64,000 bases of DNA from assembly GCF_014287475.1 (NCBI RefSeq), contig NZ_JACOPF010000001.1, forward strand, positions 372,001 to 436,000. Reading direction: 5' to 3'. Below, in pieces: positions 8,833 to 18,800 of the stretch. The stretch comes from Mediterraneibacter hominis (lineage in GTDB: Bacteria > Bacillota > Clostridia > Lachnospirales > Lachnospiraceae). Position 1 is the first letter of the stretch. Every line of letters begins with the position of its first letter. The notes beneath the pieces are model-generated. The model was not told where the DNA came from and ran no database searches. It saw nothing but the letters and a program-made list of their open reading frames with translations. Position numbers and translations under genes: made by a program.

Positions 8833-10434
8833 ATGAAAGAAAATCCTGTGAAAAATCCAAAAAGAAGTACTCTATCCTTGATCGATAAATGGGTGGTGCT
8901 TCCTGTAGCAGTTGTTTTAATCCCGTTTATTATTTATGGTTTTGTGGAACCAGAATCTTTTGCGAAAGCAGCTTCTGCCGTATTCGACTTTTCAGTTGAG
9001 AACTTCGGGGCAATTTTATTATTGGGACCGTTCTTTCTGGTTGTTTTCTGTGTGGGTATGATGTTTACAAAATGGGGCAATATCCGTATCGGCGGAGAAA
9101 ATGCAAAACCGGAAATGTCCAGATTCTCCTGGTTTTCGATTGCGCTGACGACCTGTATCGGAATCGGCCTTGTCTATTATGGCACATATGAACCTTTAAA
9201 TTTCGTAGTAAACCCACCCGCTTTTCTGGGAATAGAAGGAAGCTCGCCGGCAGCGGTAGAGTCCTGGGGATATGTATTTATGCATTGGCTGATAACCCCA
9301 TACTCTCTGTATACGGCAGGGGGACTGTGTCTGACAATGATGGTATATCATGCACGTAGAAAAGGAAAATATAGTTCCGGTATGTATCCATTATTTGGAA
9401 AAAGAGTAGATGGCAGACTGGGATCTGTCATTGACGCATTTGTGCTTCTGGTTACATTTGGAGGTCTTTGTGCGTCTATCGGAGTGGCCGCCCTGCAACT
9501 GACTGGAGGAACCGGCTACGTGTTTGGCAAGGATTTCAGTAACAAAACAGCCTATCTTCTGGTTATTTTGCTTGTCACAGCCCTTTGTATTCTCACAACA
9601 AGTACCGGCTTGAAAAAGGGGATGATGTACCTGGCGAAGATAAATGTTGTATTGTTTTTTGCATTGCTGTTAGGAGCATTTCTCTTAGGTCATACTGTTT
9701 TTCAGATGGACAGTATGACAAATGCCCTTGGATATTATCTGGATAATTTCTTAAAAATATCTCTGAATACAGAACCTGGATATCAAACCGGCTGGGTAGG
9801 CGAGTGGACGGTATTCTTTAATGCATGGTATCTAGTTTGTACGCCGGTATTTGGAATTTTTCTTGTCAAGCTTGCAAAAGGCAGAACGATCCGTGAATTT
9901 ATCGCGGTGAATCTGATAGGACCGAGTATCTTTATTTTTCTCTGGTTCGGAATATTTGGCGGTGAGGCAATCTATATACAGACAAACGGCATCGCAGATC
10001 TTGGAGCTATCTTACAGGAAAAAGGAGCAGAGGTAGCGAATTTTGCCCTTGCGGAATATCTGCCGCTGGCAGGCTTCTTCAAAATAGGCGGATTGATCGC
10101 TGTATTCCTTTCTTTTGCAACCTGCGTACAGTCACAGATTCTGGCAATTTCGGACAGCAGTACCGTAAACGGAGCTGAGGAATCTTCTCCTGTGAAATTA
10201 CGTATATTTTGGGGCATTATCGCTGGAGCGTTCGGATGTGCTGTACTTCTGGCAGGCGGATATGATTCTTTACAGACAGTGCTGGTGGCATTAGGCCCTA
10301 TTGCATTGATCCTGATGCTGCTGTCGGCGGCCGGATTTATCAAAAGTCTGGTACAGCGAGAAAAATACGATTTGGTGCTAAAGGAAGAAACGGCGGCAAA
10401 AATTGTAAAAGCAAAGGACAAAAGTGAAATATAG
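8833..10434 (+). CDS. BCCT family transporter (divergent binding site)
   Basis: A 533-residue membrane protein with about twelve hydrophobic segments and the betaine/choline/carnitine transporter signature KGRTIREFI near residue 355. The preceding helix reads FNAWYLVC where betaine carriers such as BetP have YWAWWISW, so two of the tryptophans that form the cation-pi box are replaced by Asn and Cys and one by Tyr. The TM4 site is partly kept (HWLITPYSLY). It therefore belongs to the family but may carry a substrate without a full trimethylammonium group. It is the last gene of the GRE operon (ribosome site AAAGGGGG) and presumably imports the GRE substrate. Confidence 0.9.
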   Translation: MKENPVKNPKRSTLSLIDKWVVLPVAVVLIPFIIYGFVEPESFAKAASAVFDFSVENFGAILLLGPFFLVVFCVGMMFTKWGNIRIGGENAKPEMSRFSWFSIALTTCIGIGLVYYGTYEPLNFVVNPPAFLGIEGSSPAAVESWGYVFMHWLITPYSLYTAGGLCLTMMVYHARRKGKYSSGMYPLFGKRVDGRLGSVIDAFVLLVTFGGLCASIGVAALQLTGGTGYVFGKDFSNKTAYLLVILLVTALCILTTSTGLKKGMMYLAKINVVLFFALLLGAFLLGHTVFQMDSMTNALGYYLDNFLKISLNTEPGYQTGWVGEWTVFFNAWYLVCTPVFGIFLVKLAKGRTIREFIAVNLIGPSIFIFLWFGIFGGEAIYIQTNGIADLGAILQEKGAEVANFALAEYLPLAGFFKIGGLIAVFLSFATCVQSQILAISDSSTVNGAEESSPVKLRIFWGIIAGAFGCAVLLAGGYDSLQTVLVALGPIALILMLLSAAGFIKSLVQREKYDLVLKEETAAKIVKAKDKSEI

Positions 10435-10484
10435 CGGGTTATCCCATGTATACGGACGGAAGACCGTTTAAAAATGAAAGAATG

Positions 10485-10526
10485 AGAACGGAGCAGAAAC
10501 GGAAAGTTTGTGCTCCGTTTCTTTGT
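10485..10526 (+). terminator. Terminator of the GRE operon
   Basis: AACGGAGCA (10487-10495) pairs with TGCTCCGTT (10511-10519), followed by TCTTTGTT. It closes the operon before the pta promoter. Confidence 0.6.
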
Positions 10527-10590
10527 TAAAGATATAAGGAGAATAAATAGATTGTACTTAAAAATGCACATAGATTTCCCGGAAATTTCC

Positions 10591-10619
10591 TTGTATACAA
10601 AAAACCTTTGCGTTATAAT
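10591..10619 (+). promoter_or_regulatory. Predicted promoter of pta
   Basis: TTGTAT (10591-10596), 17-base spacer, TATAAT (10614-10619). The pta start is 40 bases further on. Confidence 0.7.
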
Positions 10620-10658
10620 AAGGCTTAAGTGAGAAATTATGAAAGGTGGCTGTAAACC

Positions 10659-11654
10659 ATGGGATTTATTGATGAAATCAAAGCAAGAGCGAAAGCTGAC
10701 AAAAAAACAATCGTTCTTCCTGAGACAGAGGACGAAAGAACGTATAAGGCTGCAGAGGCAGTTTTAAGAGACGGGACAGCAAATCTTATTTTGGTAGGAA
10801 AAAAAGAAGAAATTGAAAAAAACAAAAAAAATTATGACATTTCCGGAGCTGTAATTGTGGATCCTGCTACGAGTGAAAAGACAGAAAGTTATATTGCAAA
10901 GCTCGTAGAGCTGAGACAGAAAAAAGGAATGACAGAGGAGAAGGCAAGAGAGCTGCTTTTGTCAAATTATTTATATTATGGTGTTATGATGGTAAAAATG
11001 AAAGATGCGGACGGAATGGTTTCCGGAGCATGCCATTCTACAGCAGATACATTGCGTCCATGCCTTCAGATTTTGAAAACAAAGCCAGGTACAAAACTGG
11101 TATCTGCTTTCTTTTTGATGGTTGTGCCGGACTGTGATATGGGAGCTGACGGTACATTCATTTTCGGAGATTCAGGACTGGAACAGAATCCAGATCCGGA
11201 AAAACTGGCGAACATTGCACTTTCTTCCGCAGAGTCTTTCCGTACACTGACAGGAAAAGAACCGATTGTCGCAATGCTTTCTCATTCTACAAAGGGAAGC
11301 GCGAAGCATGCGGATGTGGATAAAGTAGTGGAAGCTACAAAGCTTGCGAAAGAATTAGCACCAGACTTAAAACTGGACGGCGAACTGCAGCTTGATGCGG
11401 CGATTGTTCCGGCAGTCGGAGAGTCAAAGGCACCGGGAAGCCCGGTGGCCGGACATGCCAATGTTTTGATTTTCCCAGATTTGGATGCGGGAAATATCGG
11501 ATATAAATTAGTGCAAAGACTTGCAAAAGCAGAGGCGTATGGTCCTCTGACACAGGGAATTGCGGCTCCGGTCAATGATTTGTCCCGCGGATGCAGCGCA
11601 GAAGATATCGAAGGAGTAGTTGCGATTACAGCAGTACAGGCACAGGCTCAATAA
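10659..11654 (+). CDS. pta: Phosphate acetyltransferase
   Basis: A 331-residue cytoplasmic enzyme interconverting acetyl-CoA plus phosphate and acetyl phosphate plus CoA; with ackA it yields ATP and acetate. It is the short single-domain form without the N-terminal DRTGG/P-loop extension. Conserved segments include VLPETEDERT near the start, DGMVSGACHSTADTLRP around 115-131 and APVNDLSRGCS at the C-terminus. ATG 10659 follows AAAGGTGG. ackA follows after 86 bases. Confidence 0.97.
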   Translation: MGFIDEIKARAKADKKTIVLPETEDERTYKAAEAVLRDGTANLILVGKKEEIEKNKKNYDISGAVIVDPATSEKTESYIAKLVELRQKKGMTEEKARELLLSNYLYYGVMMVKMKDADGMVSGACHSTADTLRPCLQILKTKPGTKLVSAFFLMVVPDCDMGADGTFIFGDSGLEQNPDPEKLANIALSSAESFRTLTGKEPIVAMLSHSTKGSAKHADVDKVVEATKLAKELAPDLKLDGELQLDAAIVPAVGESKAPGSPVAGHANVLIFPDLDAGNIGYKLVQRLAKAEAYGPLTQGIAAPVNDLSRGCSAEDIEGVVAITAVQAQAQ

Positions 11655-11666
11655 GAAAAGAACAGA

Positions 11667-11701
11667 AGCGCTTTTGTGTGGTCTGAGGACAGAAAAGCGC
11701 T
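11667..11701 (+). other. Hairpin between pta and ackA
   Basis: AGCGCTTTT (11667-11675) pairs with AAAAGCGCT (11693-11701). No T run follows, so it is probably a processing or partial attenuation element rather than a full terminator. Confidence 0.4.
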
Positions 11702-11740
11702 GTCTAGGCATTAAGAAAAATTTTCAGGAGGAATAAGAAA

Positions 11741-12937
11741 ATGAATGTATTAGTAATCAACTGTGGAAGCTCTTCCCTGAAATTCCAGCTTATCGACGCG
11801 GAATCAGAGAAAGTAATGGCAAAGGGTATCTGTGAAAGGATCGGAATTGACGGACAGTTTACCTATCAGCCGGCAGGCGGAGAAAAGGAGAAATCTGCAA
11901 AACCAATGCCGACACATACAGAGGCAATTCAGTATGTGCTGGAGGCGCTGACAAATGATAAGACAGGAGTCGTAAGCAGTCTGGACGAGATTGGAGCAGT
12001 GGGACACCGTATGGTACACGGCGGAGAAAAATTCGCATCTTCTGTTGTCATTACAGAGGAAGTAAAGAAGGCGGTAGAAGAGTGCAACGAGCTGGCGCCG
12101 CTTCATAATCCTGCAAACCTGATCGGAGTAGAGGCATGCGAGAAGCTTATGCCGGGTACACCGATGGTTGGTGTATTTGATACCGCGTTCCACCAGACAA
12201 TGCCTGCAAGAGCATATATGTACGGACTTCCATATGAATACTATGAGAAATATAAAGTAAGACGTTACGGGTTCCATGGGACAAGCCACAGCTTTGTATC
12301 TAAGAGAGCAGCGGAAGTAATGGAGAAGCCATATGATCAGCTAAAAACAATTGTGTGCCATCTCGGAAATGGAGCGAGTGTAACGGCAGTGTTAAACGGC
12401 AAATCGGTAGATACTTCTATGGGACTGACTCCGCTGGAGGGGCTTGTGATGGGGACGAGAAGCGGAGATATTGATCCGGCAATTATGGAATTTATCGCAC
12501 ACAAGGAAGGACTTGATATTGACGGCATGATGAAGGTGCTGAATAAGGATTCTGGTGTTTATGGGATTTCCGGAGGACTTTCCAGTGATTTCCGCGACTT
12601 GACGGATGCTTCATTGGCAGGGGATAAGAAGGCGCAGACTGCAATGGAGGTATTTTCCTATCGTGTCGCAAAATATATCGGAGCTTATGCGGCTGCCATG
12701 AATGGAGTAGACGATATTGTATTTACTGCCGGAATCGGCGAGAATGATGATATTGTAAGAAGCCAGGTGTGCAGCTATCTGGGATATTTGGGAGTGGAAT
12801 TTGACGAGGAAAAGAACAAAGGCTTGAGAGGAAAAGAAGAAGAGCTTTCCAAACCAGGCTCAAAAGTAAGAGTATTTGTCATTCCTACAAATGAAGAACT
12901 GGCAATCGCAAGAGAGACGATGGCGCTGGTAAAATAG
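11741..12937 (+). CDS. ackA: Acetate kinase
   Basis: A 398-residue ASKHA-fold kinase converting acetyl phosphate and ADP to acetate and ATP. The start MNVLVINCGSSSLKFQ is the first phosphate-binding motif. RRYGFHGTSHSFV carries the catalytic His, HLGNGASVTAV the second phosphate loop, and GIGENDDIVR the adenosine region. Preceded by GGAGGAAT. Length is normal. Together with pta it is the main substrate-level phosphorylation route of this fermenter. Confidence 0.98.
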   Translation: MNVLVINCGSSSLKFQLIDAESEKVMAKGICERIGIDGQFTYQPAGGEKEKSAKPMPTHTEAIQYVLEALTNDKTGVVSSLDEIGAVGHRMVHGGEKFASSVVITEEVKKAVEECNELAPLHNPANLIGVEACEKLMPGTPMVGVFDTAFHQTMPARAYMYGLPYEYYEKYKVRRYGFHGTSHSFVSKRAAEVMEKPYDQLKTIVCHLGNGASVTAVLNGKSVDTSMGLTPLEGLVMGTRSGDIDPAIMEFIAHKEGLDIDGMMKVLNKDSGVYGISGGLSSDFRDLTDASLAGDKKAQTAMEVFSYRVAKYIGAYAAAMNGVDDIVFTAGIGENDDIVRSQVCSYLGYLGVEFDEEKNKGLRGKEEELSKPGSKVRVFVIPTNEELAIARETMALVK

Positions 12938-12952
12938 AATCAAAGACACCTC

Positions 12953-12980
12953 TTGACAAACAGTATTTACATGCTATAAT
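12953..12980 (+). promoter_or_regulatory. Predicted promoter of the DUF177-rpmF operon
   Basis: Consensus TTGACA (12953-12958), 16-base spacer, consensus TATAAT (12975-12980), thirty bases before the DUF177 start. Confidence 0.82.
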
Positions 12981-13009
12981 AGTCTAGGTATGGATAGGAG
13001 TAATCAGTT

Positions 13010-13540
13010 ATGTTAATCAACCTGTCAGACGTCATGTCAGATCGGCATGAGACGGTGGATGAAACAGTGGAACTTAATATGGATATGTTTCAGTCAAAAG
13101 CAGGACAGTTTCCTATTGTCAGGAAAAATCCGGTGCATATAAGAGTGGAGCATGTCAGAGGAAAGGAAATGTTGATATATGTACAGACAGACCTTGACAT
13201 TGAGATTCCCTGTGACAGATGTCTAAAAGAAGTCCGGCAGAAATTTGTGCTGGATATAAAGAAGCATATAGACTTAGAAGTGCCGGATGATAAGTTGACA
13301 GAAGAACTGGATGAATCCAATTTTATTATTGACGGATATAACCTTGACATAGAGAAATTACTCTATAATGAGATTTTGATAGGATGGCCGGTGAAAGTCC
13401 TGTGCAGGGAAGACTGCCGGGGAATCTGCAGTATATGTGGTCAGAATCTGAACGAGGGTTTTTGTAACTGTGAAGATACGGGGCTTGACCCTAGAATGTC
13501 GGTTGTCCGTGACCTATTTAAGAATTTTAAGGAGGTGTAA
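13010..13540 (+). CDS. DUF177 family protein (YceD-like)
   Basis: A 176-residue protein of the DUF177/YceD family, which is found next to rpmF across bacteria and is linked to 23S rRNA accumulation and ribosome assembly in plants and E. coli. The C-terminal half has CREDCRGICSICGQNLNEG, a cysteine cluster likely to bind zinc. The ORF stops three bases before rpmF, whose ribosome site AAGGAGGTG overlaps its end, so the two are translationally linked. Confidence 0.88.
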   Translation: MLINLSDVMSDRHETVDETVELNMDMFQSKAGQFPIVRKNPVHIRVEHVRGKEMLIYVQTDLDIEIPCDRCLKEVRQKFVLDIKKHIDLEVPDDKLTEELDESNFIIDGYNLDIEKLLYNEILIGWPVKVLCREDCRGICSICGQNLNEGFCNCEDTGLDPRMSVVRDLFKNFKEV

Positions 13541-13543
13541 CCT

Positions 13544-13723
13544 ATGTCAATCTGTCCAAAGAATAAATCTTCAAAGGCAAGAAGAGATAAAAGAAGAGCA
13601 AACTGGAAGATGAGTGCTCCGAATCTGGTAAAATGCAGCAAATGCGGAGAACTTATGATGCCTCACAGAGTGTGCAAGGCGTGCGGCTCTTACAACAAAA
13701 AAGAAATCATTTCTGTAGATTAA
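13544..13723 (+). CDS. rpmF: 50S ribosomal protein L32
   Basis: A 59-residue protein beginning MSICPKNKSSKARRDKRRA and holding a zinc-ribbon pair CSKCGE and CKACGSY (C31/C34 and C44/C47), the C+ form of L32. The basic N-terminus is the rRNA-binding tail. Strong AAGGAGGTG precedes ATG 13544 and a factor-independent terminator follows directly. Confidence 0.97.
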   Translation: MSICPKNKSSKARRDKRRANWKMSAPNLVKCSKCGELMMPHRVCKACGSYNKKEIISVD

Positions 13724-13740
13724 TCAGGAAAGAGAGAAAA

Positions 13741-13773
13741 GGCGTAAAAACTTTGTATTTTACGTCTTTTTTT
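13741..13773 (+). terminator. Terminator after rpmF
   Basis: GGCGTAAAA (13741-13749) pairs with TTTTACGTC (13758-13766), followed by seven T. Confidence 0.85.
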
Positions 13774-13774
13774 A

Positions 13775-13803
13775 TTGATTTTTACTATGATTTCCAGTAG
13801 AAT
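13775..13803 (+). promoter_or_regulatory. Predicted promoter of the plsX-acpP-rnc-smc-ftsY operon
   Basis: TTGATT (13775-13780), 17-base spacer, TAGAAT (13798-13803), about 30 bases before plsX. Confidence 0.6.
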
Positions 13804-13832
13804 AATTGTCAGTAGCGATAGGAGGAGAAGAA

Positions 13833-14861
13833 ATGTCTGATATTACAAGAGTCGCCCTGGATGCGATGGGCGGAGATAATGCGCCGAAAGAAATCGTTAA
13901 AGGGGCAGTGGAAGCCGTGAAGCTAAGAAAGGATATTCATGTCCTGCTGACCGGACGGGAGGAAGTATTAAAGAAAGAATTATCAGAATATACTTATCCG
14001 GAAGACCAAATTGAGATTATCAATGCGACGGAAGTAATTGAAACTGCGGAGCCGCCGGTAATGGCGATTCGAAGAAAAAAAGATTCATCCATCGTAGTGG
14101 CCATGAACCTTGTGAAAAAGAAAGAGGCAGATGCCTTTGTATCGGCAGGGAGTACCGGTGCTGTTCTGGTAGGAGGACAGCTTTTGGTTGGAAGGATTAA
14201 AGGCGTAAAAAGACCTCCTTTGGCGCCGCTTTTACCTACTCTAAAGGGTGTTTCACTTCTGATAGACTGTGGGGCGAATGTAGACGCGCGTTCGTCTCAT
14301 TTGGTACAGTTTGCAAGGATGGGGACTATTTATATGGAACATGTTCTCGGCAAGAAAAATCCTACGGTCGGAATTGTCAATATTGGGGCAGAGGAAGAAA
14401 AAGGAAATGCACTTGTAAAGGAGACATTCCCGATTTTAAAGGCATGCAAAGATATTCATTTTATCGGAAGCGTGGAGGCACGCGAGATTCCGTATGGAGC
14501 CGCGGACGTGATAGTCTGTGAGGCGTTTGTAGGAAATGTAATTCTCAAGCTTTATGAGGGCGTAGGCGGAGCCTTGGTTAAGAAAATCAAGAAAGGAATG
14601 ATGAGCTCTGTAAGAAGCAAGATAGGAGCACTTCTTGTAAAACCAGCGCTGAAAGCTACTTTAAAAGACTTTGATTCCAGTGAATACGGCGGTGCACCGC
14701 TTCTGGGATTGAATGGACTGGTTGTCAAAACACATGGAAGTTCTACTTCAAAAGAGGTATGCAATTCCATTATCCAATGCCTTACTTTCAAAGAACAGAG
14801 GATCAATGAGAAGATAAGAGAAGCGATCCAGAAGGCAGAGGATGAACAAAAAGAAGAATAA
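13833..14861 (+). CDS. plsX: Phosphate acyltransferase PlsX
   Basis: A 342-residue peripheral membrane enzyme that makes acyl-phosphate from acyl-ACP, the first step of phospholipid synthesis with PlsY (present at 26.7 kb). Motifs include ALDAMGGDNAP at the N-terminus, DAFVSAGSTGAVL near 108 and CEAFVGNVILK near 230. ATG 13833 is chosen over an earlier in-frame start because GGAGGAG precedes it and the family begins here. acpP, its substrate carrier, is the next gene. Confidence 0.96.
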   Translation: MSDITRVALDAMGGDNAPKEIVKGAVEAVKLRKDIHVLLTGREEVLKKELSEYTYPEDQIEIINATEVIETAEPPVMAIRRKKDSSIVVAMNLVKKKEADAFVSAGSTGAVLVGGQLLVGRIKGVKRPPLAPLLPTLKGVSLLIDCGANVDARSSHLVQFARMGTIYMEHVLGKKNPTVGIVNIGAEEEKGNALVKETFPILKACKDIHFIGSVEAREIPYGAADVIVCEAFVGNVILKLYEGVGGALVKKIKKGMMSSVRSKIGALLVKPALKATLKDFDSSEYGGAPLLGLNGLVVKTHGSSTSKEVCNSIIQCLTFKEQRINEKIREAIQKAEDEQKEE

Positions 14862-14885
14862 TCAGGAAAGAAAGGAAAGAGAACT

Positions 14886-15116
14886 ATGGAATTTGAAAAA
14901 TTACAGGAAATCATTGCGGACGTCTTAAATGTCCAGAAGGAGGAAATTACACCGGAGACTACATTCGTAGATGACCTGGGGGCAGATTCGTTGGATATTT
15001 TCCAGATTATTATGGGGATTGAAGAAGAATTTGATATTGAGATTGACAATGAAGAAGCGGAGAAAATTACCACGGTGCAGGACGCAGTAGATCAGATTAA
15101 AAAGGCTGTTGAATAA
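14886..15116 (+). CDS. acpP: Acyl carrier protein
   Basis: A 76-residue acidic four-helix protein. [10 protein letters not shown] contains the DSL motif whose Ser receives 4'-phosphopantetheine. Preceded by GGAAAGA. Its place after plsX and before rnc is the common Gram-positive arrangement. Confidence 0.97.
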   Translation: MEFEKLQEIIADVLNVQKEEITPETTFVDDLGADSLDIFQIIMGIEEEFDIEIDNEEAEKITTVQDAVDQIKKAVE

Positions 15117-15128
15117 TAGGAATGGAAA

Positions 15129-15160
15129 AATGAAAAAGCCCCTATGGGCTTTTTCATTTT
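15129..15160 (+). terminator. Terminator-like hairpin between acpP and rnc
   Basis: TGAAAAAGCCC (15131-15141) pairs with GGGCTTTTTCA (15146-15156), followed by TTTT. It probably ends most acpP transcripts while letting some read through to rnc. Confidence 0.75.
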
Positions 15161-15176
15161 AAGAGGAAGTTAATAT

Positions 15177-15866
15177 ATGAATGAAAAGTTAAAAAAACTA
15201 GAGAGACAAATCGGCTATACCTTTCAGGATTTTTCTCTGTTAAAGAAAGCCATGATGCACAGCTCCTATACAAATGAGAAGCATATGGAGAAGCATTACT
15301 GCAATGAACGGCTGGAGTTTTTGGGAGATGCAGTATTAGAACTGGTATCCAGTGAATATCTGTTTCTAAATGAGCCGAAGGTTTCAGAAGGAGAACTGAC
15401 AAAGACAAGGGCCAGTATGGTATGTGAGCCGTCGCTGGCGTTTTGCGCACGTGAAATCGGGCTGGGAGAGTACTTGCTTCTGGGAAGAGGGGAAGAAGCA
15501 ACGGGAGGCAGACAGAGAGATTCGATTACTTCTGATGCAATGGAGGCTTTAATTGGAGCAATCTACCTGGATGGTGGTTTTACTAATGCAAAAGAGTTCA
15601 TCCATCGTTTTATAATGACAGATTTGGAGAATAAAAAACTCTTTTATGATAGTAAAACTATTTTACAGGAAATGATACAGGCACAGACAGATGAAAGAAT
15701 TCTCTATCAGCTTGTAAAAGAAGAAGGGCCGGACCACAACAAATCTTTTTTTGTGGAGGTAAAAATCGGGGACAGAACATTCGGTATCGGGAAAGGGCGC
15801 ACTAAGAAAGCAGCAGAGCAAAAGGCAGCTTATGAAGCAATCCTGAAACTGAAAAAAGAAAGATAA
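15177..15866 (+). CDS. rnc: Ribonuclease III
   Basis: A 229-residue double-strand-specific endoribonuclease for rRNA and mRNA processing. The signature ERLEFLGDAVLEL (about 42-54) and DAMEALIGAIYLDGG (about 121-135) supply the metal-binding acids; a dsRNA-binding domain occupies the last 70 residues, ending KKAAEQKAAYEAIL. Followed by smc after twelve bases. Confidence 0.97.
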   Translation: MNEKLKKLERQIGYTFQDFSLLKKAMMHSSYTNEKHMEKHYCNERLEFLGDAVLELVSSEYLFLNEPKVSEGELTKTRASMVCEPSLAFCAREIGLGEYLLLGRGEEATGGRQRDSITSDAMEALIGAIYLDGGFTNAKEFIHRFIMTDLENKKLFYDSKTILQEMIQAQTDERILYQLVKEEGPDHNKSFFVEVKIGDRTFGIGKGRTKKAAEQKAAYEAILKLKKER

Positions 15867-15878
15867 AGCGGGGATTTT

Positions 15879-18800
15879 ATGTATTTAAAAAGTATAGAGG
15901 TACAGGGGTTTAAGTCTTTTGCCAATAAGATAAAGTTTGAATTTCATAATGGGATCACAGCCATTGTAGGTCCAAACGGAAGCGGAAAAAGCAATGTGGC
16001 AGATGCAGTGAGATGGGTGTTAGGAGAGCAGCGGGTAAAGCAGCTAAGAGGCGGCAGTATGCAGGATGTTATTTTTTCTGGAACAGAGAACAGAAGACCC
16101 TTAAGCTATGCGTTTGTGGCAATTACCCTGGATAACTCCGATCACCAGCTTCCGGTTGACTATAAAGAAGTGACAGTGACAAGAAAGCTTTATCGCTCTG
16201 GAGAAAGTGAGTATCTGATTAACGGGACAATGTGCCGGTTAAAAGATATAAATGAAATGTTTTATGATACGGGGATTGGAAAAGAAGGCTATTCCATTAT
16301 CGGACAAGGGCAGATTGATAAAATACTAAGTGGAAAACCAGAAGAGAGAAGAGAGCTTTTTGATGAAGCTGCCGGAATTGTGAAGTTTAAGAGAAGAAAG
16401 AATATGTCTGTGAAGAAGCTGGAAGAAGAACAGATGAATTTAACCAGGGTAAACGATATTCTTTCTGAATTAGAACATCAGCTGGGGCCTCTGGAAATAC
16501 AGGCAGAGGTGGCAAGGGAATATTTAAAGAAAAAAGAAGAATTAAAAACCTATGACATCAATATGTTTCTTTTGGAAGCAGAGCGCGTAAAAGAGCAGAT
16601 ACGGGGAATCGAAGAAAAATACGAGACTGCCTCAGAAGAATTAAAAAGTGCCAGTGTACATTATGAAGAGATGAAGGCGGAGTATGAGGCAATAGAGGAA
16701 GAAGTAGACGAAATTGACTACTCTATTGAGAAAGCAAAGAGCCAGTTAAATGAGACAACCTTATTAAAACAACAGCTGGAAGGAAACATCAATGTCTTAA
16801 AAGAACAGATTAACACAGCTCGTATGAATGATGAGCATTATGACAATCGTCTGAGTACCATTCGGGTAGAGATTGAGACGAGACAGGCACAAAAGAGAGA
16901 GCTGTGCAGTGAAAAAGAGCAGGCGCACGCAAAATTAAGCGATATATCCGCAAAAGATAATGAAGCAAAGCAGGCTCTGATAGAAATTCAGACACGGATT
17001 GCGCAGCAGACAGATCAAATAGAGAAAAGCAAACAAGAGATCATGGAGCTGCTTGGAAACCGCGCTTCCACAAAAGCAAAAATCCAGCATTATGATACAA
17101 CAAAACAGCAGATTACCTCCAGAAAAGAAATATTGAAGGAAAGCTTACATGAGCTTGACAAGGAGACAAAGAAACAGGATGAGGCTCTGCTTGTACATGA
17201 AAATGAACAGAATAAAATAAGAAAAGAGATTGCAGGATATACTGCCCAGATAGAGGAGAATGAAAAACAGATTGAAGATTTAAAAAGAGAACTGACAGAA
17301 AAACAGGAGAAGCTGCGGATTGGGCAGACTGCGTACCACAGGGAATCCTCCCGTTTAGAATCCTTGAAAAATATTACAGAGCGCTATGACGGATATGGGA
17401 ACAGCATCCGCAAAGTGATGGCAAACAGGGAAAAAGAGAGAGGACTTCTCGGCGTTGTGGCAGATATTATTAAAGTAGAAAAGGAATATGAGATAGCCAT
17501 AGAGACAGCGCTTGGGGGCAGTATTCAAAATATTGTTACAGACAACGAAAATACGGCAAAGCGGATGATTGCCTATTTAAAACAAAACAAATTTGGGCGT
17601 GCGACATTCCTGCCATTGACGAGTATGGCAAAAGGAAATACAATCCGCACGCCGGAGGCGTTAAAGGAGCCAGGGGTTGTTGGACTTGCGCATACACTGG
17701 TACATGTAGAAAAACAATTTGAGGTGCTTGCAGAACAGCTTTTGGGCCGTACGATCGTAGTAGACGAGATTGATCATGGAATACAGCTTGCCAGAAAATA
17801 CCGTCAGTCGCTGCGGATTGTGACGCTGGAGGGGGAACTGATCAATCCAGGCGGAGCTATGACAGGAGGCGCGTTTAAGAATTCAAGTAATTTATTAAGC
17901 AGGCGCAGGGAGATTGAAGAGTTTGAAAAAACGGTTGCTCTGCTAAAAGCGGATATGGATGAGATGGAGCAATCGGTCAATCGTATAAAACAGAAACGTA
18001 CTGCATGCTATAATGAAATGGATGAGATACAGGAAAGGCTTCGTAAGGCATCTGTTATAGAAAATACGGCGAAGATGCATATCGAACAGATAAAAAGCAG
18101 ACAGGCAGAGACAAAGAAGCGGCAAGAGGCGTATAGGGCTGAACAAGAGACACTTAAGAGAAATCTGGAAGAAATTTTGGACAATGAAGATTCGATTCAG
18201 ATGGAGTTGGAGACTTCGGAAAGTCTGGAACAGGAATTGAACAGAAAGATAGACAGACTAAACAGTATGTTGTCAGAAGACAGAGAAAAAGAGGCGGTAC
18301 AGCTTCATACTTCAGAAGAAGTGCATCTGTCCTTAGCCGGATTAGAGCAGCAGAATGTATTTATTCTGGAAAATATCAGCCGTATTGAAGAAGAAATCCA
18401 GAAATTTACAGATGAATTAAAAGAATTAGATGTAAATAAAGGGAATGCGGCCGAAGAGATTCAGAAAAAAGAAAAGGAAATTGTAGAATTAAAAGAGACA
18501 ATTGAAAATTCGAAAGAATTGTTTATAGAAATCGAGGAAGAGATCAAAGCACAGGTTAAGAAGCGGGAAGAGTTAAACCGCAAACACAAGGATTTCTTAG
18601 GAGAGAGAGAAGAGATTTCCAGACATATGTCAGATCTGGACAAAGAGTGTTTTCGTCTGAACAGCCAGAAAGAGTCTTATGAAGAAGCGGCTGAAAAGCT
18701 GATAAATTATATGTGGGAAGAATATGAAATCACATATAATCATGCAATGGAGCTTAGAAATGAAAATCTGACAGATCTTGCTTATATGAAACGGCAGATA

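Noticed and set aside
9972..10571. A 199-codon minus-strand frame at the end of the BCCT gene
   Set aside because: Antisense shadow of a membrane protein gene and runs through the operon terminator.
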